Below are positions 31,776 through 39,786 of a DNA stretch of 64,000 nucleotides, piece by piece. Origin of the DNA: UBA10649 sp965227045. GTDB lineage: Bacteria; Actinomycetota; Actinomycetes; S36-B12. A program made the translations under genes and the position numbers. The notes below the pieces were generated by a model. The model saw nothing but the letters and a program-made list of their open reading frames with translations. It did no database searches and was not told the origin of the DNA. The stretch spans positions 2,170,001 through 2,234,000 of the forward strand of contig OZ245718.1 of the NCBI GenBank assembly GCA_965227045.1, read 5' to 3'. How positions within the stretch are numbered: the stretch's first letter is position 1; each line of letters begins with the position of its first letter.

Positions 31776-32971
31776 TGCGAGAAGATCCCGTCGACGACGT
31801 ACCTGCCCACGGCAAGCGAACTCGTCCACGCCGGCGACACCGCATTGAGCATGTGCGTGGAATCCGCATCGCCCTCGACGACGAAGTCCATCTCCAGTCG
31901 CCCACTCGGCTTGTGCAGTAGCTGGGCTCTTACGCCGGGACGGCCCTTGAGCGAGAAACTCTCCGGGGTCACCGACGGCACGAGCGCTGCAGCCTGCTGT
32001 ACGAGATGACGTCGGGAGTACTTCGGCAACTCAGACCTCAGCAGTCCAGGAACGTCGTGATGCGCGCTCGTCAGGAACCTCGGGTACAGGCCCGCGATCT
32101 TCAGCGCCTCACCCGGATCGAAGCCGCCGAAGCCGCCGTAATCCTCGCGCCACAGCGCGGGGATCGCCGTCGGGCCAACCTTTGCGTGCCCGTCGACGGT
32201 GACGGTCAGGTGCACGCCGAGGAAGGGGTTCCGAGGATCGGGCACGGGGTACACGTGCCTTCGCAGCCGGTTGGGCTCCCACGTGCCGTACCAATACAGG
32301 CCCTTGAACGGCAGCATCCGGTAGTCCACGCCGAAGCCGAACCATTGCGCAACCTCGTCCGCGTGCAGGCCTGCCGCATTGATGACGTGGCCGGCCGTGA
32401 TTCGCTCGCCGCGTTCGGTCCTGACCCATCCCCGTCCCGCGGCCCTCACCGGCGACGACAGGACAACGCGTCCACCCCGCTCGCGCACTCGGGCTGCGAG
32501 AGCCTCGACCACCTCGAGCGGGTTGGCTACGGCCGTATTCGGCGACCACAGCGCGGCACCGAGCGTGCGCGCGAGTGGTTCGAGGTCGAACAGCCCCGCT
32601 TCGTCGATGAGTTCCAAGTCGACGCCATTTGCCACCCCGCGCCTGTGCAGTTCCACTAGTGCCGGGTACTGGTCCTCGCCGGTGATCACGACGACCTTGC
32701 CCGTCTCGCGCACCAGGACTCCGCGCTCCGCGCAGAAGTCGCGAAGTAATTCGTTGCCCTGGCGAGTAAGTCGCGCCTTCAATGACGCGGGTGCGTAGTA
32801 GAAACCCGCGTGGATAACTCCACTGTTGCGGCCCGACGCATGCGCGCCGAGGTGGTCCTCCTTGTCGAATACGACGACGGACGCGCCCGGCTCGCGTTCC
32901 AGCCACGCATCGGCCAGCGCGAGTCCGACGATGCCACCACCGATCACGACGACATCGACGGACTGCGGCAT
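31772..32971 (-). CDS. lhgO: L-2-hydroxyglutarate oxidase/dehydrogenase
   Basis: 399 residues, DAO-type FAD enzyme. GGGIVGLALA binds FAD near the N-terminus. HASGRNSGVIHAGFYY is the highly conserved LhgO signature. FKGLYWYG and the C-terminal LNAVSPAWTSSLAVG complete the family pattern. It oxidises L-2-hydroxyglutarate to 2-oxoglutarate and passes electrons to the quinone pool, repairing a side product of central metabolism. Transcribed convergently to the SDR pair. Confidence 0.92.
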   Translation of the reverse strand: MPQSVDVVVIGGGIVGLALADAWLEREPGASVVVFDKEDHLGAHASGRNSGVIHAGFYYAPASLKARLTRQGNELLRDFCAERGVLVRETGKVVVITGEDQYPALVELHRRGVANGVDLELIDEAGLFDLEPLARTLGAALWSPNTAVANPLEVVEALAARVRERGGRVVLSSPVRAAGRGWVRTERGERITAGHVINAAGLHADEVAQWFGFGVDYRMLPFKGLYWYGTWEPNRLRRHVYPVPDPRNPFLGVHLTVTVDGHAKVGPTAIPALWREDYGGFGGFDPGEALKIAGLYPRFLTSAHHDVPGLLRSELPKYSRRHLVQQAAALVPSVTPESFSLKGRPGVRAQLLHKPSGRLEMDFVVEGDADSTHMLNAVSPAWTSSLAVGRYVVDGIFSH

Positions 32972-32980
32972 GTGCGCAGC

Positions 32981-34360
32981 CTAGGTTTCGCGTTGGGCCT
33001 GGGCCATCGGCATCGTGATCACGATGCACAACCCGGTGCCAAACTCAGCGTCGACCGATCCAGCCGACACCGCCGTGGTGGTGCCACCGACGCCACCAAT
33101 CGATTCGCTGACAAGAGCGAGGCCAAGTCCGCTGCCGCCCGGCACTGACTGGGATCCGCGCGTGAATCTGTCGAACACGGCTTCCCGCTCGGCCACGGGG
33201 ATCCCCGGTCCATCGTCGGCGACCGTGAGAACGATGCTTCCGCCACTGCGTCGTGCCGATACGTCGACGCGCGCCTCCGCGTAGTCGAGTGCGTTGCCCA
33301 GTAGCTCGTCGATCACCCGGGCGACGACTCCGCTCGGAGCGCGGACAAGAAGTCCCGGCTCGAGGTCCGAGGTCAGCGCAATACCTCGCTCGTCGAACAT
33401 CACTGACGCGGCGTCGACTCGGTCGGCCAGTACCAGCGAGACATCCTGGATGTCCGTCGGCTCCTGCCCCGCATCGGTGCGCGCCAGCGCCAATACCTGC
33501 TCGATTCGACGTGCGAGGCGGTCCACCTCAGCGGTCGCCGCGCGCGCCTCCTCTCGCACAACTGGATCCGCGCTGATGTCCTCGATCGCCTCCAAGCGCA
33601 GTCGGACGCCGGTCAGCGGGGTACGAAGGTGATGAGAGGCGTCCGCGGCGACGCGCTGAGTGCGGCGCAGGATGCCCGAGAGCCTGAGCGCGGTCCCGTT
33701 CAGCGCCTTCGCGACCGACCGCACCTCGCCCGGGCCGGAGTTCTCGTCAGCGCGAAGTCTCAGGTCCTCGGGCAGATCCTGTGCGACCTCGGCCAGCCGG
33801 TTGAGAGGTGAGGAGATGGAGCGCGCAAGCAGCCAGGCGACGAGCCCAGCGGCAATGACGACGCAGAACACGAAGACGATCAGCCATTGCGCCGTCTCTC
33901 GCACCTCCTCGTCGACGATCGACTCGGGAAGGGAGAGTCGAACGGCCGCGACGATTCCCAGATCCTGCACTACAGGCGCCGCGACGAACCTCAGATCCTC
34001 GCCCAGCGTCACTGAGGAGCGAACGTCAGACGAGAGTTCGCCGTCCAGCGCCGCGTTGATCTCAGATCGATCGAAGGATCGATCGAGCCCGGAGTCGTCG
34101 CTGTCGGCTATGAGATTTCGGTCAACGTCGACGACCACCACGCGCGCGCCACTTTGCGCCGCGATGAGATCCGCCGTGGCATCCCACTGAGACGAGGGCT
34201 CCGACGACAGCAACGACGCAGCCGACAAGGTGTCGACCTCGAGATTCGACACGAACGCGGCACGCTGATCGGTTCCGACGACGATGACCAACGGCACCGC
34301 CAGCGCGATAGCGACTACTGCGACGAGTAGCGACATCGCGAGGACCAGTCGCCGTGTCAC
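32981..34360 (-). CDS. Sensor histidine kinase
   Basis: 459 residues. TM1 is at residues 5-29, then an extracytoplasmic sensor of about 130 residues, TM2 at 159-179 and HAMP at about 180-232. HisKA follows with phospho-acceptor His243 in SHHLRTPL (second residue His instead of the usual Glu), and HATPase with N-box ELLGNALDYA, G1 DDGPGIP and G2 GGSGLGLALV. The ATG overlaps the response-regulator stop. The linked promoter boxes suggest it senses a redox or envelope signal for the ApbE/PepSY genes across the intergenic region. Confidence 0.92.
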   Translation of the reverse strand: MTRRLVLAMSLLVAVVAIALAVPLVIVVGTDQRAAFVSNLEVDTLSAASLLSSEPSSQWDATADLIAAQSGARVVVVDVDRNLIADSDDSGLDRSFDRSEINAALDGELSSDVRSSVTLGEDLRFVAAPVVQDLGIVAAVRLSLPESIVDEEVRETAQWLIVFVFCVVIAAGLVAWLLARSISSPLNRLAEVAQDLPEDLRLRADENSGPGEVRSVAKALNGTALRLSGILRRTQRVAADASHHLRTPLTGVRLRLEAIEDISADPVVREEARAATAEVDRLARRIEQVLALARTDAGQEPTDIQDVSLVLADRVDAASVMFDERGIALTSDLEPGLLVRAPSGVVARVIDELLGNALDYAEARVDVSARRSGGSIVLTVADDGPGIPVAEREAVFDRFTRGSQSVPGGSGLGLALVSESIGGVGGTTTAVSAGSVDAEFGTGLCIVITMPMAQAQRET

Positions 34361-35010
34361 GCGACTTCTACCGCGAGCCGGTATCCCACCCCGCGCACGG
34401 TCTCGATGAAGTCCGGCTTGCCGAGCTTCTTGCGCAGCGAGGCGATGTGCACGTCGAGAGTCTTACCCGTACCGATCCACACCGGGTCCCATACGCGGGC
34501 AAAGAGTTCCTGTCGGGTCACCGCGCGCCCCGGCTCCTCCGCGAGCACAGCAAGAAGGTCGAACTCCTTGGCCGTCAACTCGATCGCGGAGCCGTCGAGG
34601 GTGACGACATGGCGGTTTCGATCGACCACGAGGCGCCCTGACTCCAGACTCGACTCGACCCGCCGACGCCGCGATACCGCGCGCACCCGCGCGGCCAGTT
34701 CCCTGACCGAGAAGGGCTTCACGACGTAGTCGTCGGCACCGAGCTCCAGCCCGACAATGCGATCAGTCTCGTCACCTCGGGCAGTGGCGATGATGACCGG
34801 AACATCGGACACTCGGCGAAGTTCCCTGAGCACCTGCAGTCCATCGCCATCGGGGAGACCAAGATCGAGCAGTACGACATCAACGCCCTGTGCCGCGGCA
34901 ATGACCTGGCTTGCGTACGTGACATGTTCAGTCTCGATGCCGTTTCGCTGCAGTCCGGCCAGCAGCGGGATCGACACCGCGGGGTCGTCTTCGACTACCA
35001 AAACCTTCAC
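34357..35010 (-). CDS. OmpR/PhoB-family response regulator
   Basis: 217 residues from a GTG with a leaderless -10 element (CACGAT at 35017-35022). Receiver domain with phospho-acceptor Asp49 (VVLLDLGLPDGDG) and the KPF lysine. A winged-helix domain follows (LTAKEFDLLAVLAEEPGRAVTRQELF, GVGYRLAVEVA). First gene of the two-component operon, translated before the kinase. Tandem 10-bp repeats between it and the divergent small-protein gene are the likely binding site. Confidence 0.94.
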   Translation of the reverse strand: MKVLVVEDDPAVSIPLLAGLQRNGIETEHVTYASQVIAAAQGVDVVLLDLGLPDGDGLQVLRELRRVSDVPVIIATARGDETDRIVGLELGADDYVVKPFSVRELAARVRAVSRRRRVESSLESGRLVVDRNRHVVTLDGSAIELTAKEFDLLAVLAEEPGRAVTRQELFARVWDPVWIGTGKTLDVHIASLRKKLGKPDFIETVRGVGYRLAVEVA

Positions 35011-35016
35011 GGCTTC

Positions 35017-35022
35017 ATCGTG
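35017..35022 (-). promoter_or_regulatory. -10-like hexamer CACGAT of the response-regulator gene
   Basis: On the minus strand CACGAT-N6-GTG (35010). The leaderless geometry is matched, although position 1 deviates from T. Confidence 0.4.
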
Positions 35023-35064
35023 TCACGCATACCGGCGCGAACGCGTGCTGTAGCGCGCTGAGGG

Positions 35065-35084
35065 CTTACCCACGCTTAACCACG
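35065..35084. promoter_or_regulatory. Tandem response-regulator box 1
   Basis: Two direct 10-bp repeats, CTTACCCACG and CTTAACCACG, nine of ten bases identical: the arrangement bound by OmpR/PhoB-type regulators. The first base is 49 nt upstream of a -10 hexamer TAACGT (35114-35119) that would serve the 35176 gene. The first 17 bases recur exactly at 37115-37131. Confidence 0.75.
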
Positions 35085-35175
35085 GCATGGCGCGACCTTG
35101 TTGGCTGCCGACCTAACGTCATGAACACCACCACCGGACCGTCGGCCACGAGGGTTCACGAGCAAAGGACAGTCG

Positions 35176-35604
35176 ATGACGAAAGAGAGCAGAGGAACCG
35201 GCCCGATGCGCCCGCTTCGGCGCAGCAGCCGAGACAGGATCATCTCCGCTGGCCTGGCCACGGCGGCGTGCGTGGGCCTCGTCGGAGTCATCGGAGCACG
35301 GACGGTAGCCGCGAGCGCTGCCACCGAGGTGGCGGCCACGAGCACAGCGACCACTACGTCTGGCCTGACACAGGCGGACCTGGACGCCTATGCGGCCCAG
35401 TTGCTGCAGCAAAGCGCTCAGCTCGACGCCTACCGCGCCAAGCTCGTCACACTGTCGAAGACCCTCACCACTGGCTCCGCGGCGACGGCCACGACCCCCG
35501 CAAAGGCCGTACCGAAGCCGGTGTCCAAGCCGATTGCCAAGCCGGCTCCGGTCGCCAAGCCGGCGCCCGCGTCGAAGCCCGCCTCGACCACGAAGAGCAG
35601 TTAG
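35176..35604 (+). CDS. Small exported/anchored protein with Lys/Pro/Ala tail, paralogue A
   Basis: 142 residues from an ATG with AAAGGA upstream. Basic N-terminus (PLRRSSRDR), one hydrophobic helix at about residues 23-45 (GLATAACVGLVGVIGAR), a conserved SGLTQADLDAYAAQL helix near residue 61, a second short helix (LDAYRAKL) and a repetitive PKP/AKP/SKP tail ending in KSS. It is a paralogue of the 37939 gene, with which it shares the TM segment and the SGLTQADL block. Function unknown. The position next to ApbE and under a shared promoter box links it to the flavin/redox module. Confidence 0.75.
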   Translation: MTKESRGTGPMRPLRRSSRDRIISAGLATAACVGLVGVIGARTVAASAATEVAATSTATTTSGLTQADLDAYAAQLLQQSAQLDAYRAKLVTLSKTLTTGSAATATTPAKAVPKPVSKPIAKPAPVAKPAPASKPASTTKSS

Positions 35605-35607
35605 CGC

Positions 35608-36546
35608 ATGCCTGCGGCGGAACGAACTTTCCGGGCCATGGGCAGTGACTGCCATGTCGTCGCCGTCGCCGACGACGTCGACGCGGCACGGGACTTCGCG
35701 GAACTGGCCATCGAGCGGGTCGAGTTGCTCGAACAGGCATGGAGCCGCTTTCGGGCGTCGAGCGAGCTGAGCCACCTGAACCTCGCGGCCGGATCCGGCC
35801 CGATTGCGGTTTCTCCGGATGTGTTCCTCCTGGTCTCGCATATGGCTCAGGCTTGGAGCGAAACCGGTGGGCGCTTCGATCCGACGATCCTCGCCTCTCT
35901 GGTCGCACTCGGCTACGACGAGGACTTCACCGCTGTAGCCGAACGGACGTTCGCGACGAGTATTGACGGCATCGGAACTGCGCCGGGAATGTCTGGCGTA
36001 ATGCTGGACCCGACTGCCCTCACGGTGGACCTGCCCGCTGGCGTGGGACTCGACCCGGGGGCGATTGGCAAGGGACTCGGCGCCGACCTCGTCGCGGACG
36101 AGCTCACCCGGGCCGGCGCCTCGGGCGTTCTGGTGAACCTCGGCGGAGACCTGGCCTTTGCCGGACACGCGGAGAACGATCAGCCCTGGGCCATCGGAGT
36201 CGAAGACGAGCGACGCGCGATTGCTCATCCCGACCGACTTCTCCGCGTCGTCGAGTTCTCCACAGACTCGGTGACCACGGGAGTTGCGACGTCGACGACG
36301 CTGAAGCGGCGCTGGGCGCAAGGTCGACGCCACCATGTCATCGATCCGCGGACTGGATCCATGTCCGTGAGCGATCTGGTCCAGGTAACGATCGTCGCCG
36401 ATCGAGCGTGGCGAGCGGAAGTCCTTGCTACGACGGCACTTCTGATGAGTGCGGACGATGCAGCCGTCTGGCTCCGCGCTGTCAATGTTCCAGCGATCCT
36501 TCTGACTGCGGATCGGGCTATCATCGCAATGGAAGAGGCGGCGTGA
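35608..36546 (+). CDS. apbE: FAD:protein FMN transferase
   Basis: 312 residues, starting 3 nt after the preceding stop. ApbE motifs: WSRFRASSELSHLN, GGRFDPTI, LDPGAIGKGLGADL (FAD site), LVNLGGDLAF, TGVATSTTLKRRW, HHVIDPRTG and a C-terminal AEVLATTALL. It transfers FMN from FAD onto Ser/Thr of exported proteins. No signal peptide is evident, so it may act in the cytoplasm or be exported unconventionally. The client proteins are expected nearby, but no classical FMN_bind domain is encoded in the window. Confidence 0.93.
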   Translation: MPAAERTFRAMGSDCHVVAVADDVDAARDFAELAIERVELLEQAWSRFRASSELSHLNLAAGSGPIAVSPDVFLLVSHMAQAWSETGGRFDPTILASLVALGYDEDFTAVAERTFATSIDGIGTAPGMSGVMLDPTALTVDLPAGVGLDPGAIGKGLGADLVADELTRAGASGVLVNLGGDLAFAGHAENDQPWAIGVEDERRAIAHPDRLLRVVEFSTDSVTTGVATSTTLKRRWAQGRRHHVIDPRTGSMSVSDLVQVTIVADRAWRAEVLATTALLMSADDAAVWLRAVNVPAILLTADRAIIAMEEAA

Positions 36547-36547
36547 C

Positions 36548-37129
36548 ATGACGATCCCATGGACTTGGCTGGGGATCCGTGCGAGCGGAATTACGGCTTG
36601 GGGCCTGCTGACCGCAGTCGTCGTGTGGGGAATCCTCCTTAAGACCCAGTTGCTCGGCCGCCTCGCACCGCCGATGAAGCTCCTCGACCTGCACAGATGG
36701 CTCGGCATCGTCGCGCTGGCGTTCTTGTTGCTGCACCTGGGGCTGCTCATCGTCGACCCGTTCCAGTCCTTCAGCGTCGCGCAGATTCTGGTTCCGGGCC
36801 TCGCCCCGGGAAGTACGTTTGCCGTCGCGCTGGGGACAGTTGCGTTCTGGCTCCTGCTGCCGGCGAGTTTCCTCGGAAGGCTGCGCGCGAAGATGGGCGC
36901 AGCGGGTAACGGCTGGTTCAAGCGCGCGCACCTCATCGCCTACGCAGCCTGGCCGTTTGCCACTGCTCACTACGTACTGGCGGGCACCGACGCACTTGCC
37001 CAGTGGTCGATTGGCCTTCTCATTACCGGCACCGGACTCATCGTCTTGGGACTGCTCGCGCGCGGGTTTGTGCCGGCGCCTGGTCCTACGCGAGTCATCG
37101 AAGGCCAGCAACCCCTTACCCACGCTTAA
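36548..37129 (+). CDS. Ferric-reductase-like transmembrane protein
   Basis: 193 residues starting 1 nt after the apbE stop. Six hydrophobic helices. Histidines placed for haem binding lie in LLDLHRWLGIVAL, FLLLHLGLL, FKRAHLIAY and FATAHYVLAG, matching the ferric-reductase-like (MsrQ/YedZ/FRD) family. It would move electrons across the membrane between quinol or flavin and an extracytoplasmic acceptor. The last codons form part of promoter box 2 for the next transcript. Confidence 0.85.
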   Translation: MTIPWTWLGIRASGITAWGLLTAVVVWGILLKTQLLGRLAPPMKLLDLHRWLGIVALAFLLLHLGLLIVDPFQSFSVAQILVPGLAPGSTFAVALGTVAFWLLLPASFLGRLRAKMGAAGNGWFKRAHLIAYAAWPFATAHYVLAGTDALAQWSIGLLITGTGLIVLGLLARGFVPAPGPTRVIEGQQPLTHA

Positions 37130-37131
37130 CC
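37115..37131. promoter_or_regulatory. Response-regulator box 2
   Basis: CTTACCCACGCTTAACC is identical to 35065-35081. Its first base is 49 nt upstream of a TACGTT -10 hexamer (37164-37169), the same distance as at box 1. It overlaps the 3' end of the membrane-protein gene and would drive the PepSY gene. Confidence 0.75.
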
Positions 37132-37211
37132 TCCGGCTGGTGCGGATCTCACGCCGCGCGACTTACGTTGAAACCCGGAGAACGACGAGCACCCAGAACC
37201 TAGGAGAAGCA

Positions 37212-37946
37212 ATGCAACGGTCCAGCCTGATCGCCACGGTGGTAGCTGCGGCCGGCGTGTTCGCCGCCGCAACGCTCGCGAGCGTCGCCGTCGTCAACGC
37301 GGCATCGAGCAGCGATACCGACCACGGGCAGATAAGCCTGGTGTCTGCGACCGTCGCCCAGAGCTCTCCGACCGCTGGCGCCTCCTCGGCGCCCACTGCG
37401 TCTCCAGACGCTGCAGCGACCGAGCTCCCGGCGCTGCCTTCCGCGACTCCCACGACCAAGCCGAAGAAGCCGTCCTCGGCGAGTTCAGCCCGTCCGTCAC
37501 CGACGGCAGAGCAGACCAAGCAGCCGCAGTCCTCGCCTAGCGCGAGCCGCGGCGGCTCGGACCGCTCGGTCTCATCGCGGCAGGCCGTCAACGCGGCGGT
37601 TTCCGCGGCCGGTGGAAAGGTGATCGCGGTCACCAAGGTGAAGCACGGTGCCTATCAGGCTTGGGCCGTGCGGATCGCGCGCGCAGACGGATCAACCGTG
37701 ACCGGCTACGTCGATCGGGCGAGCGGAACCGTCTATGACTGGGTGGTCAACCAACCCGCGCCCTCGCACGGATCGAGTTCGTCGTCAGGACCTGGCAACG
37801 GGGGAAGCCAGCATGATTCCGAGGATGACGATCACGGCGACGACAACGATCACAACAACCACGGCGGCAGCGACGACAGCGGAAGCAACAACAATGGCAG
37901 CGGAAACAGCGGCCACGGCAACGGGCACGACGGCGACGATGACTAG
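37212..37946 (+). CDS. Secreted PepSY-domain protein with acidic His/Asn-rich tail
   Basis: 244 residues from an ATG with AGGAGAAG upstream. Signal peptide about 1-31, then a Ser/Pro/Thr-rich linker (residues 50-118), a PepSY-type domain (AVNAAVSAAGGKVIAVTKVK, AWAVRIARADGSTVTGYVDR, ASGTVYDW; about 120-182) and a tail made almost wholly of Asp, His, Asn, Gly and Ser. PepSY domains occur in extracytoplasmic redox proteins and protease propeptides. The tail could bind metal ions. Its own response-regulator box supports co-regulation with apbE. The 3' end overlaps the next start by 8 nt. Confidence 0.82.
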   Translation: MQRSSLIATVVAAAGVFAAATLASVAVVNAASSSDTDHGQISLVSATVAQSSPTAGASSAPTASPDAAATELPALPSATPTTKPKKPSSASSARPSPTAEQTKQPQSSPSASRGGSDRSVSSRQAVNAAVSAAGGKVIAVTKVKHGAYQAWAVRIARADGSTVTGYVDRASGTVYDWVVNQPAPSHGSSSSSGPGNGGSQHDSEDDDHGDDNDHNNHGGSDDSGSNNNGSGNSGHGNGHDGDDD

Positions 37947-38451
37947 CACCCGACGGCACAGCCGGGCTCCACTGCGGCGCTCATCAACGCCGGAGAAGAT
38001 CGTCGCTGCCGGGCTTGCCACTGCCACGTGTGTTGGCCTCGTCGGCGTGATCGGCGCCCGCACTGTGGCGGCGCAGGCCGCTGACGACGGGAAGAACGCG
38101 TCGATTGCACTGGACGTGGCGCAGACCTACGTCGAGCCGACGACGAGCTCGGGGCTCACCCAGGCCGATCTCGAGGCATACGCCGCTCAGCTCGCGTCCG
38201 AACGCGTGCGGCTGGACACCTACCGCGCCAAACTCATAAAGGCGGGCAAGCAACTTCAGCATCAGGCCGCACAGCGGCCGGCGCAGAGTTCCCCGGCGGC
38301 CACCACGAGCAGGCCGCGCGTCACCGGGCCGCGCCCTGTCGCGAAACCTCCTCGCACGCCCGCTCCCAGGCCGGCGGCGAAGCCCGTGCCCAAGCCCGCT
38401 CCGCACCACCAGTCGGCGCCGGCCCCTCAGTCGAACACGAAGTCCAGCTGA
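37939..38451 (+). CDS. Small exported/anchored protein, paralogue B
   Basis: 170 residues from the ATG at 37939, which overlaps the PepSY stop. It repeats the plan of the 35176 protein: PLRRSS N-terminus, identical CVGLVGVIGARTVAA membrane segment, SGLTQADLEAYAAQL block, LDTYRAKL helix and a proline/lysine-rich tail ending in TKSS. A 20-residue insertion before the SGLT block is specific to this copy. Unknown function. Two copies, each in one of the two co-regulated transcripts, suggest duplication of a functional component. Confidence 0.75.
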   Translation: MTSTRRHSRAPLRRSSTPEKIVAAGLATATCVGLVGVIGARTVAAQAADDGKNASIALDVAQTYVEPTTSSGLTQADLEAYAAQLASERVRLDTYRAKLIKAGKQLQHQAAQRPAQSSPAATTSRPRVTGPRPVAKPPRTPAPRPAAKPVPKPAPHHQSAPAPQSNTKSS

Positions 38452-38468
38452 CCTGTCAACATGAGGCC

Positions 38469-39716
38469 GTGAGCACCTTCGGCCTCGACGGCGTGCTGCC
38501 GTGGGCACAGGCCCGGCACGTGGCCGCGACCTGCGGTCGGCCCCAGTCGGGCGTCGATGCCCGCCTCGACGAAGCAGGTGGCAGCATCCTCGCCGCCGAT
38601 CTGCTCACCATCCAGGACGACCCCCCTGCCGACAGCGCGGCGTTCGACGGCTTCGTCATCCGCGGTGAGGGTCCGTGGCTGCTCGCCTCCCTCGATGAGG
38701 TCGTTGCCGCTGGCCGCGCGAGCGCCATCGACGCCGGTCAGCCTGTGCCGAGGCACGCCGACGCCGTCCTCGCCGCCACCGCGGCGATCGCCGAGGAGCG
38801 GATCGATGGCTCAACAGTCGTCCTTGCGCGCGACCCCCTGACCGGCGTCCCCGACGAGTCCGCCCGACCCGAGTACTCCAGCGGCATCACGGCCCAGGGT
38901 GCGATCTCCACTGCCGGAACGGTGCTGGTCCCCGCCGGGCGACGGGTGACCACCGCGGTGCTCGCTCTTGCCGCGGCCGCCGGGCACGAGGAGATCCGCA
39001 TCGTGCGCCCGCCGGTCGTCGGAGTGCTGGTGCTGGGATCCTCGCTGCTCGACCGCGGCCTGCCGCGGCATCGTCGGGTGCGCGACGCGCTGGGACCGGC
39101 GATTCCGGTGTTCGTCGGCGCACTCGGTGCCCGCGGCAACCCCGCGGTTCGCGCGCCCGATACCGAGGAGCTGCTGCGCAGCGAGATCGACGATGCCGCC
39201 GTGGACATTCTCATCACCACCGGCTCGACGGCACCTGGTCCGGACAACCACCTGCGACGAGTCCTGCGCGATCTCGGCGCTCGGTGGCTGGTCGACGGAG
39301 CCAGCGTCACGCCCGGTGCGCAGATGCTGCTGGCGAGGCTTTCCGACGGCCGCTTCCTCATCGGCCTGCCGGGTGATCCGTCGGCGGCGATGGCAGCCCT
39401 CATCACGCTCGCCAGCCCGTTGATCCGCGCCCTTCGCGATGACCCAGTCTCGGACGTGCGGCGTTCTGCGGTCCTCATGGAGGACGCACCCGCCGCGGAC
39501 TACGCCGACGACACCGTCCTCGTGCCCGTGCGCCTGGAGGTGTCGGCGGCGGCCACGCTCGCCCGACCGCTATCAGTGGGCGGTCCCGCCGGTCTGCAGG
39601 GCTGGGCGAATGCGGACGCGATAGCAGTCCTGCCACCCGGCGCGGGGATGCGGGGCGATGTGGTCGCGCTCGTCGATCCCCTGGGGCGCGAGGACTGGCC
39701 CGGTTGGTCGGAGTAG
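38469..39716 (+). CDS. MoeA-like molybdopterin-transferase homologue, divergent
   Basis: 415 residues, GTG start with a CAACAT -10-like element 6 nt upstream. The MoeA fold is recognisable across the full length (DDPPADSAAFDGFVIRG, GTVLVPAGRRVTTAVLALAAAAG, LPGDPSAAM near the C-terminus). The usual SAMDGYA, STGDE, TTGGVSVG and LPGNP motifs are replaced by SAAFDGF, VLGSSLL, TTGSTAPG and LPGDP. It may be a specialised or inactive MoeA relative. No other molybdenum-cofactor gene is in the window. Confidence 0.75.
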   Translation: MSTFGLDGVLPWAQARHVAATCGRPQSGVDARLDEAGGSILAADLLTIQDDPPADSAAFDGFVIRGEGPWLLASLDEVVAAGRASAIDAGQPVPRHADAVLAATAAIAEERIDGSTVVLARDPLTGVPDESARPEYSSGITAQGAISTAGTVLVPAGRRVTTAVLALAAAAGHEEIRIVRPPVVGVLVLGSSLLDRGLPRHRRVRDALGPAIPVFVGALGARGNPAVRAPDTEELLRSEIDDAAVDILITTGSTAPGPDNHLRRVLRDLGARWLVDGASVTPGAQMLLARLSDGRFLIGLPGDPSAAMAALITLASPLIRALRDDPVSDVRRSAVLMEDAPAADYADDTVLVPVRLEVSAAATLARPLSVGGPAGLQGWANADAIAVLPPGAGMRGDVVALVDPLGREDWPGWSE

Positions 39717-39774
39717 CCGAGCCGTCAGTTCCACTTTCCCTCCCTATTAAGTAGGAAATCGAGGCTGGTCCGGC

Positions 39775-39780
39775 TAACGT
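39775..39780 (+). promoter_or_regulatory. -10 hexamer TAACGT of a leaderless promoter (TauE/SafE operon)
   Basis: TAACGT-N6-GTG (39787), matching the leaderless consensus; no Shine-Dalgarno sequence is present. Confidence 0.6.
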
Positions 39781-39786
39781 GAGCCG

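Noticed and set aside
35121..35648. An open frame starting at ATG 35121 just after a -10 element
   Set aside because: The ATG is only 1 nt from the hexamer, so it would lie upstream of the transcript start. The protein is low-complexity, while the 35176 frame has a paralogue.
36548..36620. S-G-I-T near the N-terminus of the ferric-reductase-like protein as a flavinylation site
   Set aside because: This segment is part of the family's usual first helix (R-A-S-G-x-x-A-W) and lies at the membrane, not in an FMN_bind context.
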